Shown: piece by piece, positions 22,671 through 34,583 of the stretch
How positions within the stretch are numbered: the first letter of the stretch is position 1
Layout of the letters: the number at the start of each line of letters is the position of its first letter
From: Lactuca virosa
Taxonomy: Eukaryota > Streptophyta > Magnoliopsida > Asterales > Asteraceae
Assembly: GCA_928212115.1 (NCBI GenBank)
Contig: CAKMRJ010004445.1
Span: 4,888,081 to 4,952,080, forward strand
Length of the DNA: 64,000 nt
Direction: 5' to 3'
Position numbers and translations under genes: made by a program
The notes under the pieces: model-generated
The model's input: only the letters and a program-made list of their open reading frames with translations
Told to the model about the DNA's origin: nothing
The model's database searches: none

Positions 22671-22683
22671 GTTCTTAAGTTTA

Positions 22684-23925
22684 TTTGGAGAGAAAAGCAT
22701 GGAACATAAACTATTATTTTACTTTGTGTGTTCGAGTTGGGAATGAAAGAAAGACAAGTTGGAAAATTGTTATATTTAGAAGTAATGCTAACTTTACTCT
22801 ACAGTTCAGATATTTGGTAATTGTAAGGAGCATTTGGGGATATTAACCAAAATGTCGATATATGTTAATTAAATATAACAATATTCTCAACTTTTTTAAC
22901 AAAATGCATAAATTAACAAACACATCAAAACTTTAGTTGCAATCTCAATCCATACATATGCATAAATTAAGAACCACATCAAAACTTTAGTTTGAGAAAT
23001 CAAATATCATCCATTTTTTCTTCCAATTAACTTATTACACACTTAAGATATAAAATGTGACATATTAACACTTGTCATATTTAACGAAACTAATAATTTT
23101 TTATTATATTTGTCATAACTACTCTAAGTAGTCAAGTTTATGTACATACCAAGTCCTAACATTTTAAGTAGTTAAATTATGATAAACTTGTTTTCCATTA
23201 TATAACATTTGGTGATACCCCATGCTTTGCACGGAAATATAAATATATAGTTAAAATGATAACTAGTAATCTGTTCAAAAAAATGATAACTAGTGTTGTA
23301 AAAATCTTGACTAGGTTCCGTTTTATCTTCGATTTTTCCTTAGAAGCTACCCTACCGACTAAAAGGCGCCTAACGATTAATCCATGCATACACAATGAGT
23401 GAATTAGTAGCAAACGATAAAATTTTAACACTTTGAAGATGTTCTATCTCAATAGAAACTTTTCGAAAATGACTGGTGTTATATTAATCATATTAACATA
23501 CCTTTTTATTATATTAGTAGTATTTATGAATTTTGTTATGATATTAGTCATATTTAATTATTTAAATTAACAATTTAGGCGCCTACCCGATTAATCCCTT
23601 TGCCGCAGTCCACTTACTAGTTAACGTCGAACTTTTTTGCAACCATGATAATATCAAATATATTTCGTTGAAATATCTATGTTATTGTCATTAACTAGGA
23701 AATACTTATCAAAATCAAAATCAAGTATTTCAACGAAATATATTTGATATTATCATGGTTGTCATTAACTAGGAAATACTTATTTTTCTATACCAAATCA
23801 AAAGGTTGATGTAAAATATTACCATTATTTGGAACCATATGAAAAAATTGATTAATTTTAATATCAAAGTTGAATATTTATAAACAATGAAATTACACTT
23901 GAATACCTAATAATCAACCACATTA
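22684..23925. other. AT-rich DNA with no recognisable gene
   Basis: Apart from the hairpin at 23640-23783 I see only two related phrases, 'aggcgcctaacgattaatcc' near 23362 and a changed copy near 23577, and a 'ccccatgctttgcacgg' phrase near 23217 of a kind common in plant repeats. No termini could be assigned. Confidence 0.35.
23640..23783. repeat. Perfect 36-bp inverted repeat overlapping a 25-bp direct repeat
   Basis: The arms 23640-23675 and 23726-23761 are perfect inverted copies (caaccatgataatatc...) separated by 50 bases. In addition the 25 bases at 23685-23709 (ttgtcattaactagg...) recur directly at 23759-23783. Confidence 0.92.
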
Positions 23926-25835
23926 TGTAACACCCAAAACTTTCAAACCTTTTCAAAGTTATGGTTATAAAATCTTTTCGGGAATTAACCCGTATTTAAT
24001 AAAAACTCGGACCCACAAAAACATTTACAGTTAAAACATTTGGTGTTATCATTAAGCATCAATACAACAATAACAACCAAATAAGAATTACATCAGTACA
24101 ATATTAAGGAACTCAACATGTTCCACTACATCTATCATGAAACATCATCTAGCTTTATCAGTCAACATTCTATCCTTGCGCATAACCTTGGATACATGAC
24201 ATAAAAAAGACACATGAGACAATAATGTCTTATGAGCTATACCTGTTTGTGACCCAAAACATATATCACATTCTCATCAAAAACATTTCATATTTGAAAA
24301 CATATTTCGAGTAGACATTTTCCACATTACATTCCATATCAAAACATTTCCTTACTCATAACATAATTCAAAATACATTTTTTTTCACATTCCATTCCTT
24401 TTTTCATTAAGGGCTAGTTCTGGTGGTTGAAGCGTTGCCATTTTTATAATTAGGGTCTAGTAATACCCCCAAATCTATACCAAGGTGGAAAGATCAAAAT
24501 CAGTCCACCAATGCATCATTTCCGTTAGGACATCTATCTCGTGAAGGCGAGACACCAAGTCGATAGATTCCTATGTATCCTATTACGAGGACATCACAAC
24601 TTGAACAATATATTATTGTCATCACTTTCTAATTCTTGTCATTACTTTTCATTTCTTATCATAGTTTTCAATGCTTTATACATTTGATACATTAGTATCA
24701 AAATACCTGTTTCAAAAGTAAAGCATCTATATTTCAAATCATTTTAAACACCTTATCAAAACAATCGTTCTTTTAAAATTTTATTTGCTTTCAAAACATT
24801 CTTTTCAAAAGTATTTAACACATTCATGCAAAACATTTCATATATCAAAACATTGATATTTCATTATCATAAAATAATTTTTCCTTGTACCCTAAAGTGG
24901 AAAAATTCCAACACATACTCACCTCAATCACAAGAAGGTTGCCTAGTCTTCTTTTAGTTCATTTCTTTATAGTAATACTCTTCCAACACTACCTACACAA
25001 TATGGACATAAGTGATTAAAATGATCAAAATACCCCTCATAGGCTCCATTACTAAATTTTATTGCTATAAAACATTCCTCATCTAAAAATATCAACGTCG
25101 GAGAAAACCACAGGTAAATCTAAGTCCATATGCAAAAGTTATGAGGAAAATTCTAAATTTCGGATTTTGTTTGAGCTAGGGTTCTGACCCTGGACGTGGG
25201 ATGCGTGCCTGACCACACGGGTCGTGTCCTAATGCATCCCAAACACATCCAAATCGATATTCATAGTCTGATTTCATTTACGGTGCACTCCTTGATTTGT
25301 ATATTATAGCTTTAAATTATAAAGTTATTTCTAATCAACTATGAATATCAATTTATTCAGCACCAAAGCTGACACTTTTCAGCTGTCATATTTCCAAATC
25401 ATCTTTTCATTAATTTTTTGTCAAACTTTTCAACCTTTTATATTTTTCATAAGAACCCCTTTTAAGCTGATTATTTTTTGTTATTGCTTCATTTTCAAGT
25501 CTAATACAAGTTACACTTGTACCTTTTTTCCATACCTTTTCTTTAAGGCTAACTTTTATGGTCTCGAAGTTGGCATTTATCACTTTTATATGGAATTATA
25601 ATTTCATGTTCTTTTCCATTTTTGCCCTTGAACTTAATCCATTTACACCATAAGCATTTGAAACTCATATGACTTGTATATTGGTGACATATTTACTATT
25701 ATATCCATTTTTGGTTATGTAAAAATACCGTTTTATCATCTTTGACCATTTTGCCATTTATTACCATTATTGTAATTTTTCAAATTATTTCCATTTCTTT
25801 CTCACTTTCTATACATCCAAATTTTGGATGTTGCA
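23926..25835 (-). repeat. 3' LTR of a minus-strand gypsy element (about 1.9 kb)
   Basis: It starts TGTAACACCCAAAAC and ends TTTTGGATGTTGCA. A pyrimidine-rich tract at 25841-25856 (minus strand: purine-rich aaggggtagat) sits just inside its right end as the polypurine tract, which shows that the element reads to the left. A motif 'cacacgggtcgtgt' occurs at 25213-25226. The left flank catta (23921-23925) may be the TSD, but its partner was not found. Confidence 0.65.
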
Positions 25836-27140
25836 AATATCTACCCCTTAAAAGGATTTCATCCCTATAATCACATCGAGACCATTTCATCAGGATTTTA
25901 TTCCGTCACTTTTCGATTTCCTCAATGGCCACATCATCTTGTTTAATTTGTCACAATTGCAAACCATCCTAATAATTAATAATACATCATTAGGCGTTAT
26001 TAACTGTCTTTGACACTTTTACCCATTTGTCCCCTTTTGAACTTTTAACAAAATAATTTAACATTGATATTTAATATCTTAATATATATAATATCATCAT
26101 GATCCAACACAGTTTAAGGCATGTGAGAAGCCTTATAAGGTCCTTTTAACCTTTAAGCCAACATATGTTTGTTTTCTTGCTTAAGTTCTAATTTTCCTAA
26201 GCATATCCCTTCATGCTCAAGCACATCACCATTATTCATTTCTTTACAAATTCCAGTAGAAAGTCCTTACCCAGACTTAACTTCCTATATATTTTTTTTC
26301 TTGTCCTTTTTGACGTCCTTTGGTATCAAAGTCTCAACCATAGTGTAGTATATTTAACTTGGCTTGAACGCCTGCCAAACACGATTCACATGGTTCACAT
26401 ACTAATATCTCATATGTCTTACATGCTAAAACACACAATGGTACACATACCATTTCATTTCCGTGTATACTTCTTGAACCTTTTCCTTATCTTTTTTTAT
26501 TCACTTTAACTGGCATGTCAAACCAAAATCTCATTTCATGAATTAACGCATTCCTTAGGCCTGCAAGCCTAAGCATATAATGACAAGAAGATCTAGAGCA
26601 CATGATCTTGTTTCAAATAAACTTTCAAAATCTTGATGGGTACGAATTATTTCATTACATGTAGCTAGATTCTTCCTGACTATCTACCGTTTAAAAGAAA
26701 TGAACGACCTTCTTATAAGGTTAAATCACAAGATGATCTTCATCATGTAGCAAGACGTTGCATTCATTTCTTTGCGGAAAACTCATTGCCTCACTTTTAC
26801 CACTTATGGACCTCATTTCTTCATCATGTGTCCTTCAACATTGCTTCTCAAGTAGTCGGCTCTTCCATTCAAAACTTCGTCAGTTTAACTTTGTTAGTTT
26901 AACATCTCTAGTATCACCATACTTTACTTATTTCTATTTCTTAGCCCTTCTTTATAAATACACAACCAACTAGTATATCAAATAATTTTCCATCCTTTAG
27001 TCACAGTAAAATGACCTTTAATTCCTTGAGTCAAATTTGTATATTCTATATGAACTCATCACGGAAGATTTCATTATCATAAGTTTTCCCGCTCTTTGTC
27101 TGGTTGTGGAATCCAGTTTAATAATAATATTCACACTTAG
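25836..27140 (-). mobile_element. Degraded internal region of the minus-strand gypsy element, first part
   Basis: Continuous with the LTR at 23926 through the polypurine tract. Its coding content is too decayed for me to name domains. The copia element at 27141 interrupts it, with TSD cttag at 27136-27140; the sequence resumes at 46736. Confidence 0.4.
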
Positions 27141-27917
27141 TGTTGGGTTTTTGAGCATTCTAACACTCCTACGGTGTACATGCAACCCTAAATACCTTGG
27201 ATCTATGTTTTCTCTATTATACATGCAAATATCAATTTTCCAAGGTATTGTTCTAACTAGCAAAATATAAAGTACATGTAATATAAAATCTAGTAGAATT
27301 ACATACCTCTTTGTTGGTGATTGATTCCATGGAGCTCAAGAGCCTAGTGCCCCAAATTTGACACCTCAAATGGTTCACACAACACCATGAACATTTGGAA
27401 TAACCATGAGAGAAGATATGAGTTCATAGAAATTGGCTTGCCCTCGCATTATTATGCACTAGTGCCAATTTCACCAACCAATGGGGTCTTTATATAGTAT
27501 GCACATTAGGGTTACACCATGTAACCCATGACTTTACCCATTCCTTATGCTCCATGGGGTTTAACCTCCATGTAGTATCCATGGGCCACCACATGGGTTA
27601 AACCCAACATAAGGAATCATGGAACATAAGCCCATATATATAAGAATCAATGATTTACACAATCAATCCCCATATATTTAATTATTCTCTTTTTCATCAC
27701 TAAATTAATTCCAAATTAATTCTTGATCAATACTAATTAAATAATATGATTTCATATTAATATATTAGAACTTATAATATATTAATATGTCACAAATATC
27801 TTCTTCTCATTAAAAAGTCTACCCATATGTTCCGATGCCATGCAACCCAAATGGACCATGCCGGGTCGGGTCAAGTATATACCAATTATAGTTATGGACT
27901 TAGACACTAATCCAACA
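27141..27917 (-). repeat. 3' LTR of the copia element (777 bp)
   Basis: It starts TGTTGGGTTTTTGAGC and ends TAATCCAACA. It is the same length as its partner at 45954-46730 and belongs to the same family as the LTRs at 4412, 53217 and 57155. Confidence 0.93.
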
Positions 27918-27930
27918 GTCTCCCATTTGG
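27918..27930 (-). other. Polypurine tract of the copia element
   Basis: On the minus strand it reads ccaaatgggagac directly before the LTR, a standard copia plus-strand primer site. The copia element at 57155 has ccaagtgggagac at the same place. Confidence 0.85.
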
Positions 27931-30541
27931 ATAAGTCTAATAACTATTATTGCAAGTATGCCTTCACAACCCGACCAGCAATCGTAGCTCTTAAAAGCTG
28001 CTGCTAAACTCTGAACAAATCAATGACGCGTCCATTAGATAAGTGATCATATATTCCTCCATTCTAGATATCATATGGACTGAGACATGGATTATAATCA
28101 TTCTCTCTGTCCATTTGTTGTTTCCTGATGTCTGATTTATGACGACCGACTAATTGAACAAATCAAATCAGTCCAGGCTTGGCCAAGCACTTATGGGTGT
28201 CATCACTAAATCATCGAGGGGTCCACATATATCGCTTTTATTCCTTTAAGGGTAAAAGGAATGGATAAACTTCGACTCATATGCTTGTACTGACTACTTG
28301 TTGAATCATACACAAAGGCACGTTTTATAACATCGAGTTACCAATGCGTTTTCGTGCAATCAATGTATAACCAACTCATAGTCAACAACTCATATCTCTA
28401 GGTTTGAAGAATATAAGATATTATCGTCTCATGATCACTCGTGATAAAATCCATGAAGTGATTCAAATGAGCGTGGGTTGAATCCAATACTTAGAACTTA
28501 TGAGCACTCATGAATGTTGTAGCAACCATTGCTATGTCTAATGCACATTAGACAAATCTTACAAGCCAGATTCATGACAGTCTTGATTCATATCTACTTC
28601 CAACATATAACCGACTGTGAATTGTTTGAATAACTTAGTCATTCGGGAAGAATGACCTAGTTATTCTGGAAGTCAAAACATGCAAAGTGAAACACAAAAT
28701 AATACTAATCATGTATGGCCTCAACACTTTGAGTGTAAATAAAACATCTTTTATCTAAGCACCATATGGATTACTCATTATTCATGTTTCGATTAATCAA
28801 CTTAATACTTGAATTAAAACAGTAGTGATGCCATGCTCCAAGAATGCACACTATGTTTGTCTAAACAATAGCTATGCCATACTCCAAGTATGCACACTAT
28901 GTTTACATATGGTCCTCTCTTTGTGAAACAGATCGATTGACAACATTTCAATGATGCTTATTTCACAATTCCAATCCTTATTCTAAATGTAAGAATACCA
29001 AACTCTTGCCATTTACTATAAGCTGTTAGATTCTAAACTTATATGCAATGATCCCCTTGCAATGACTATGCACAAAGTCACAAAGTCTTGGCAACATAAA
29101 TTACAAAGTATTCCAATGGAAAGCAATCCCATGGAAATGAAATCTCAAATTCAAAGTACATTCCTTTGAACATCCTTCTTTGCATTAATTTTTCTAATCT
29201 TACACAGATTCAAAGAATAACTTCCACCTATGGAAACAATTCCACATTACCATTTTGACTATCAATTCTGAACAAGAGTTGCCTCTTTTCAGAATATGTC
29301 AATATGGTCCTAACTATATACTTCCAATTGTCCATGAGCAACCAATCTTTGGTAAACCTCAGATTGTCCTTGACAATTGCTTAATGATTTTAGTCATATC
29401 CAGTTCTATTCCTTTTTCCCTCCTAATGTCCTAGGCATTTGGAAAATTTGGAATGGATAAATATTATAGCACATGTAATCAAACCTATACCCAAAGCATA
29501 TGGGGCATGATCCATGCTATAAAATTTTTATGTACCATGTTCTCACAATTCGAACTATGAAGAGGTATGCCGTAATCATAATCGAATTTTGAGAACGCAA
29601 CATATATAGAATTTCCTTATGTTGAACCATTCCAACATAACATTCATATATATCCTTGACTAAAGTTGATTAAAATCTCAATCTAATCTTTTAGAATTGA
29701 AATGAAGTATATCCTCTCCCTTAATTATAGCAAAACAACTTTTCCAACCCCTGCAATTTCAAGAATTGAAACTTTGTTTTCTATAATTAACATTGCTAAC
29801 TTGCAATACTTATCATAATTATCATGCTCCCACTAACATGATGATTATTAGCATAACACTTATGCTCCCACTAGCTTTGACATGTACTCAGAAATCAGCT
29901 GGACTTCTAGAAGTCAATACTTTATTGACTTTCTTACTAAAGTTCAGATTTCTGATACGAGATTGCTTTGACAAGACTTTATCAAAATCATACACCTTTT
30001 CTTAGATAGCACACATGTGTGTCTAAACAATTTCAGAACAATGAAAAGGGATGTCGTAATCATAGTCTCAATTGTTTAGACCTTTGCCATTTCTCACAAG
30101 TCCATGTTAGTGTGTCGGTTAACCACACATGCTCCACTAACGACTTTGAGAATGCAAATATCACAATTGCTATCTACTTAACATCTACTTAGTGAAAGCG
30201 TTTCCTCACCATCATTTTCATGAATCGAAGTGAAACCTTATGAAACTTAGATTTTATGTGGTGTAAGTGTTCCTATCCATGTGAATTTGTCATAACCATA
30301 ATCACAAGACAAGGTCAGTGGCAAATCCAAATATATATGGACTGAATGTCATGGGCTAGTGATTAGCAATACTCTTGATTAGTTCTTGAAATTATTTCAG
30401 GATTTTTTAGACTCCCACTGTCCTCTTGACATATAAGACTCTCTTGTCAAGAACCATTCCTTGACAAAACAAATATTCAAGAGTTAGTGTGGATTCTTAT
30501 CAAGACAAACACTTCACACAATTGGCCTTAGTTGGTCTTTA
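27931..30541 (-). mobile_element. 3' internal region of the copia element, decayed
   Basis: The first 750 bases match the 3' untranslated region of the copia element at 57944-58690. Beyond about 28690 the two diverge and no intact pol is left. The phrase 'ctcccactag' plus 'tttgacat' near 29868 parallels the RT-coding DNA at 59805. Leader-type motifs (a 'tgccgtaatc' word near 29570 and a 'ggttaaccacacatgctcca' block near 30117) also occur here. The last 611 bases (29931-30541) are duplicated at 39017-39627. Confidence 0.6.
29931..30541. repeat. Flank duplication, first copy (611 bp)
   Basis: This copia-derived sequence, lying directly left of the gypsy 5' LTR, recurs at 39017-39627 directly left of the gypsy 3' LTR. 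The two copies have the same length and about eleven substitutions by eye. Each ends in the TSD cttta. Confidence 0.95.
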
Positions 30542-33459
30542 TGTGACAACCCGAAATTTTCATTTGTATAATTTCTACAGTCAAACACTTCAAATAAAAG
30601 TCAAATACATTTTAAAACATTTTTGGCCGGTTTTAAGTCCGTTTGGGCGGTTTATTTTAAATACGTCAGACGAATAAATAAACGGAAGTGTTTACTAGGA
30701 GTAATGTGTAAACAAGTGAACAACTTACACCATATCAAGGTGTTTACGGCCAAACAAGAGGATTTTGGGCCGTAAACTCCCCTTCACCTTGAACTCATGC
30801 ATATAGCATGAGTTTACTCCCCACCCTCTTATTTTACACTTCCAACTTGAAGAACACCCAAGTTTTCTCTCAACTATCATAAGATCATTTCTTCAAATCC
30901 GCCAAAATGTAAGTATTTCCTTCCTAGATTCGAACATGCAACACTTAATCTAGTGTTTATACATCATTTCATCCATGGATTCTTCATTTTTACTTAGATC
31001 TTCAAGTGTTCTTCAAAACACCAAGAACACCAAGAACACACACTAGTGTTTTTGGACTCTAAACACTCTTACAAGCTTCATATAAGTAAGTATACTCCTC
31101 CTAACTAGTTATTTTCTTAGTATACTTGTAAATCCATGGAAAGAACATAAAAATCCCCAAGAACATATGTGTTTACGGTCAAGGGAGATCCTTGAACCGT
31201 AAACACCACCAAATGGTGTTTTGGTGCCCCTAACACCTTCTATGGCTTGAATAAGAGACTAGAACCTTGCATGCATGAACTAGAAACCACCAAACACGAA
31301 ATGGAAGAAGTGGCCATGAGTTTACGGCCGTAAACTCATGGGTTTACGACCGTAAACTCCGAAGGAGTGGTCCAAGGACGTAAACTCCAAAAGTGTGCCA
31401 TTTCGAGCCCTAACCACTTCCTAAGCCTTTGATTCGAACCAAGGACATTTCTTTGTGAAGTATAAGACCTCAAAACACACAAATGCACCATTACCATGAG
31501 TTTACGGCCTTAAACTCATGGGGGAAATGGTCCATCAACCGTAAACACATGTAGGGTTGCCAAATGAGGAGTAAACTCCAATGTGAGGCCATACTCTCCT
31601 TAGATGTAACCCTTAGCACTCCTAGCACTTGAAACAAAGTGTTTTCATGTATTAGAGTGTCGTTACTTGCTTAATTAGTGATTAAATAACTAATTAGATA
31701 CATTTATGTATCACTACATGTTATATAGGATCCGTGTGTATGCTCAAGTCCTCACTTGACACCTAGCATCCTACCCGACACTTCCATCCAATCCACTCAC
31801 TACAGGTGAGTTCATACCCCTAAATCAACCTTTTAAATGATTTTAAATGCTTTTAAGGGGGGGGGGGAATACAAGTTGAACTGTTATAGATATTATATCA
31901 ATCACATGTGATTAATAGCTAGAACAGACTACAAGATTTGTTGCTACTTTCAAATTACCATCAAACTTTGGATTTTCAAGTGTTTCAAACCTTTTATCAA
32001 ACTATTTAAATGCTAAAACTGTTTTCAAACTCTTTTAAACTTGTTTTATTCTCAAACCCATATCTATACTAATATATTTATATAAGTAAGACTTGAAGGA
32101 CTTAGGACTGATAGCTCACCTTATTTCATGTTCCTTGTTTGGTTGTGGACTTAGGGTATTCTGTTATTTGTCCGACTGTCGTTGAATTCTTAGTTATATA
32201 TCACATATATTTGTGTTGGATATAAAATTCTTCACTTCAGTTCAGTACCTTTGTGTAACAAAGGCATGCAACCAACATTACTATTTAACTATAATAGGTA
32301 TAGTTAAGGATTACTACTCATTACTACTATTACAATGACACTACCAGAGTCAGTACAGTTATGAGTCAATACATGATATACATTATACAATGAGAACACT
32401 ATACACCATACAAGAGAATACTATACATTATACAAAGAGAATACTATACACTATACAAGGGGAACACTATATACTACTAAAGAGAAAACATTACTACACT
32501 ATGATATACTATACAAACATTGATTTCTCTAATAAGAATGTGACATACTATTTCTCGATACGACACTTCACCGTGGTATCACTTTGTAACCAGAGTCTCC
32601 TGGAGGGAGAGCGGGCATTGTGTGTATAGATCTATACGGTACATACACTCCCACATCCCGACTGCTAGCTACAGTCCCAGCCGAAAGGCCAAGGGGTGAA
32701 AAAATGTCACATCACTACATATGACTCGGAGGGTCATCAGTTATTCGATCGCCAATCAGCATGGTTACATACGAGTTCACATTCGAAACTTTAATTAATA
32801 CATTAAGAATTGAAGGCAAAACAGGCTCCCCGAGGTGTATTGTACATTTAATACTACCTGGAGTCTGCATTTTCATTACATACAGCCGGCAGTGACACTG
32901 TTGGGGTAAAACACTATTTTCCCACTACTTACGTAATTGAAGTCTAAAACTATATTTTCATACTGATTGTTTCACTGGGAAAACTTTTACATTTTTCAAA
33001 GGATCAAACATACAAACAGTCGGGTCTTGGTAGAAGACTACAAATTCTGGAAAATATAGGATTTTCTAGGGAGTACACTATTCACAACTTTTGAAATCAA
33101 TTACTACATTTACACTGTGTTGTTACAAACATTTTCATATACAAGCAATGACACTAAATACTTATGAACTCACCAGCTTTATGCTGATAAACTCTTTCAA
33201 AATAACTTGTATTCTCAGGTCATCGGTAGACAGGTACAGATGCAACTTTTAAGAAGATGGAGCACATACAAGACTCATCGTTTATTTTGATTATACTTTT
33301 GGTGTCTTAAAACTGTACAGAACACGCTTGTATTACAATTATTATATTAATGCAATGGACGTTGTTGCTTGTCTTTACTATTATGCATTGTTATGATATT
33401 GTACATGACGTCCTCCACCCCAGAATGTATTCCACCGTTCTTGGTTTTGGGGTGTGACA
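30542..33459 (+). repeat. 5' LTR of the nested gypsy element (2,918 bp)
   Basis: It starts TGTGACAACCCG and ends GGGGTGTGACA, and is followed three bases later by the PBS. The partner at 39628 is six bases shorter overall, partly because a G run near 31858 is longer here. It contains palindromic 'gtttacggccgtaaac' motifs at 30741-31580 and 'actatacattatacaa' repeats near 32380-32520. Confidence 0.93.
30741..31580. repeat. Dispersed palindrome GTTTACGGCCGTAAAC in the LTR
   Basis: At least nine full or half copies lie here, the best being a perfect 20-base palindrome gagtttacggccgtaaactc at 31318-31337, followed at once by a near copy with gaccg in the centre. Half-sites include tgtttacggcc (30741), ggccgtaaactcc (30768) and aaccgtaaacacc (31195). 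Confidence 0.88.
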
Positions 33460-33462
33460 GAT

Positions 33463-33474
33463 TTGTATCAGAGC
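33463..33474 (+). other. PBS of the nested gypsy element
   Basis: It reads ttgtatcagagc, one mismatch from TGGTATCAGAGC complementary to initiator methionine tRNA, three bases after the LTR end. Confidence 0.85.
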
Positions 33475-34583
33475 ATTGTTTGTAATGAATCAAGTATATC
33501 AACCCATAAAAGATATACGAACTATAAACACATCGGTATTAAAACACTCTGACCAAGAATATATACTTTTAAATAATAAAATATTTAACTAGGTATATAT
33601 ACACATTTATCCATACCAGTGTCAGTATCATACTAGAACAGAACAAAAAGTATTACGATTGTTGAACGACACAATTAGGCTTAGAGACATATGGTCAAAC
33701 CTAGGGGGATATAGCCTGATCAACTATATTTTCTGAGGAGTGACTAGCATGTGCCTAAGAATGATTATGGTGTTGCAACAAGTCTAAAAACTTACGAACA
33801 CTACTACAAGAGCATTAGAACAAGAATACTACAGGAGTATTCTGCATTACTATGAATTACATATGTGAGAACTAAAAAGGTCGTTACTCTTAGGACAATA
33901 GTTGCTAAGTGGATACACTAAGGTTACATGTGACTAAGGCGCTATAGACTTAGAATCTGTGATCTTTGCTTTACTTCCTGTTCCTTGTTTGGTTGTGGAT
34001 TTAGAGTTAGGGTCACCTATTCGAAGGTCTATCCTGTTTTGGTTGCATGTAATTGGTATGCACTATGCAAGTATTGGGTCAACTAATAACGATCATATTA
34101 TAAGTATCCTAGGTTAGTACGTCTACTAACTATTCTTTCTCCATTCTCGCATCAATACTAAGGCTGACTTAAGGGTTAACCCGAAGGGTGCCCGTCGCCA
34201 GTAGAAGATTATCTGCTCATCCTCTTTTCTCTTCTCTAAAGAATAGCCTTCCTCTTCAGTATCTCTGTTTCACTTGTCTGTAAACATCCCTAACCTTGAA
34301 AGTCCTCTAAACTAAACTTCTAAACTGCCAACATTTTCCCCTTATGGTTTGATGTAACATCTACTGTTAGGTCAACTTTTCCGAACTCAGTTTACATCAG
34401 TAATACCAGTGATATCGACAGTTATCTAATCTATGGGGGAGTTTGTACTCTTGTGTTTCTCTAATCTATTAGTATATTTCTATCTGATAGTTGGACTATG
34501 GCGATTTAGTCCATGAAACACTCCCATCATGCTTACAATTGTTTCTCACTATTGTCATCATCTTTGTAAATTTTCAGTAAAAG
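33475..34583 (+). other. Untranslated leader of the nested gypsy element
   Basis: About 1.1 kb without an open frame lies between the PBS and gag. A 24-base phrase 'ttcctgttccttgtttggttg...' near 33975 is shared with the LTRs (about 32127 and 41211). Confidence 0.6.

Noticed and set aside
32390..32629. 79-residue frame with YTIQ-like repeats
   Set aside because: Short 'actatacattatacaa' repeats in the gypsy LTR; no protein support.
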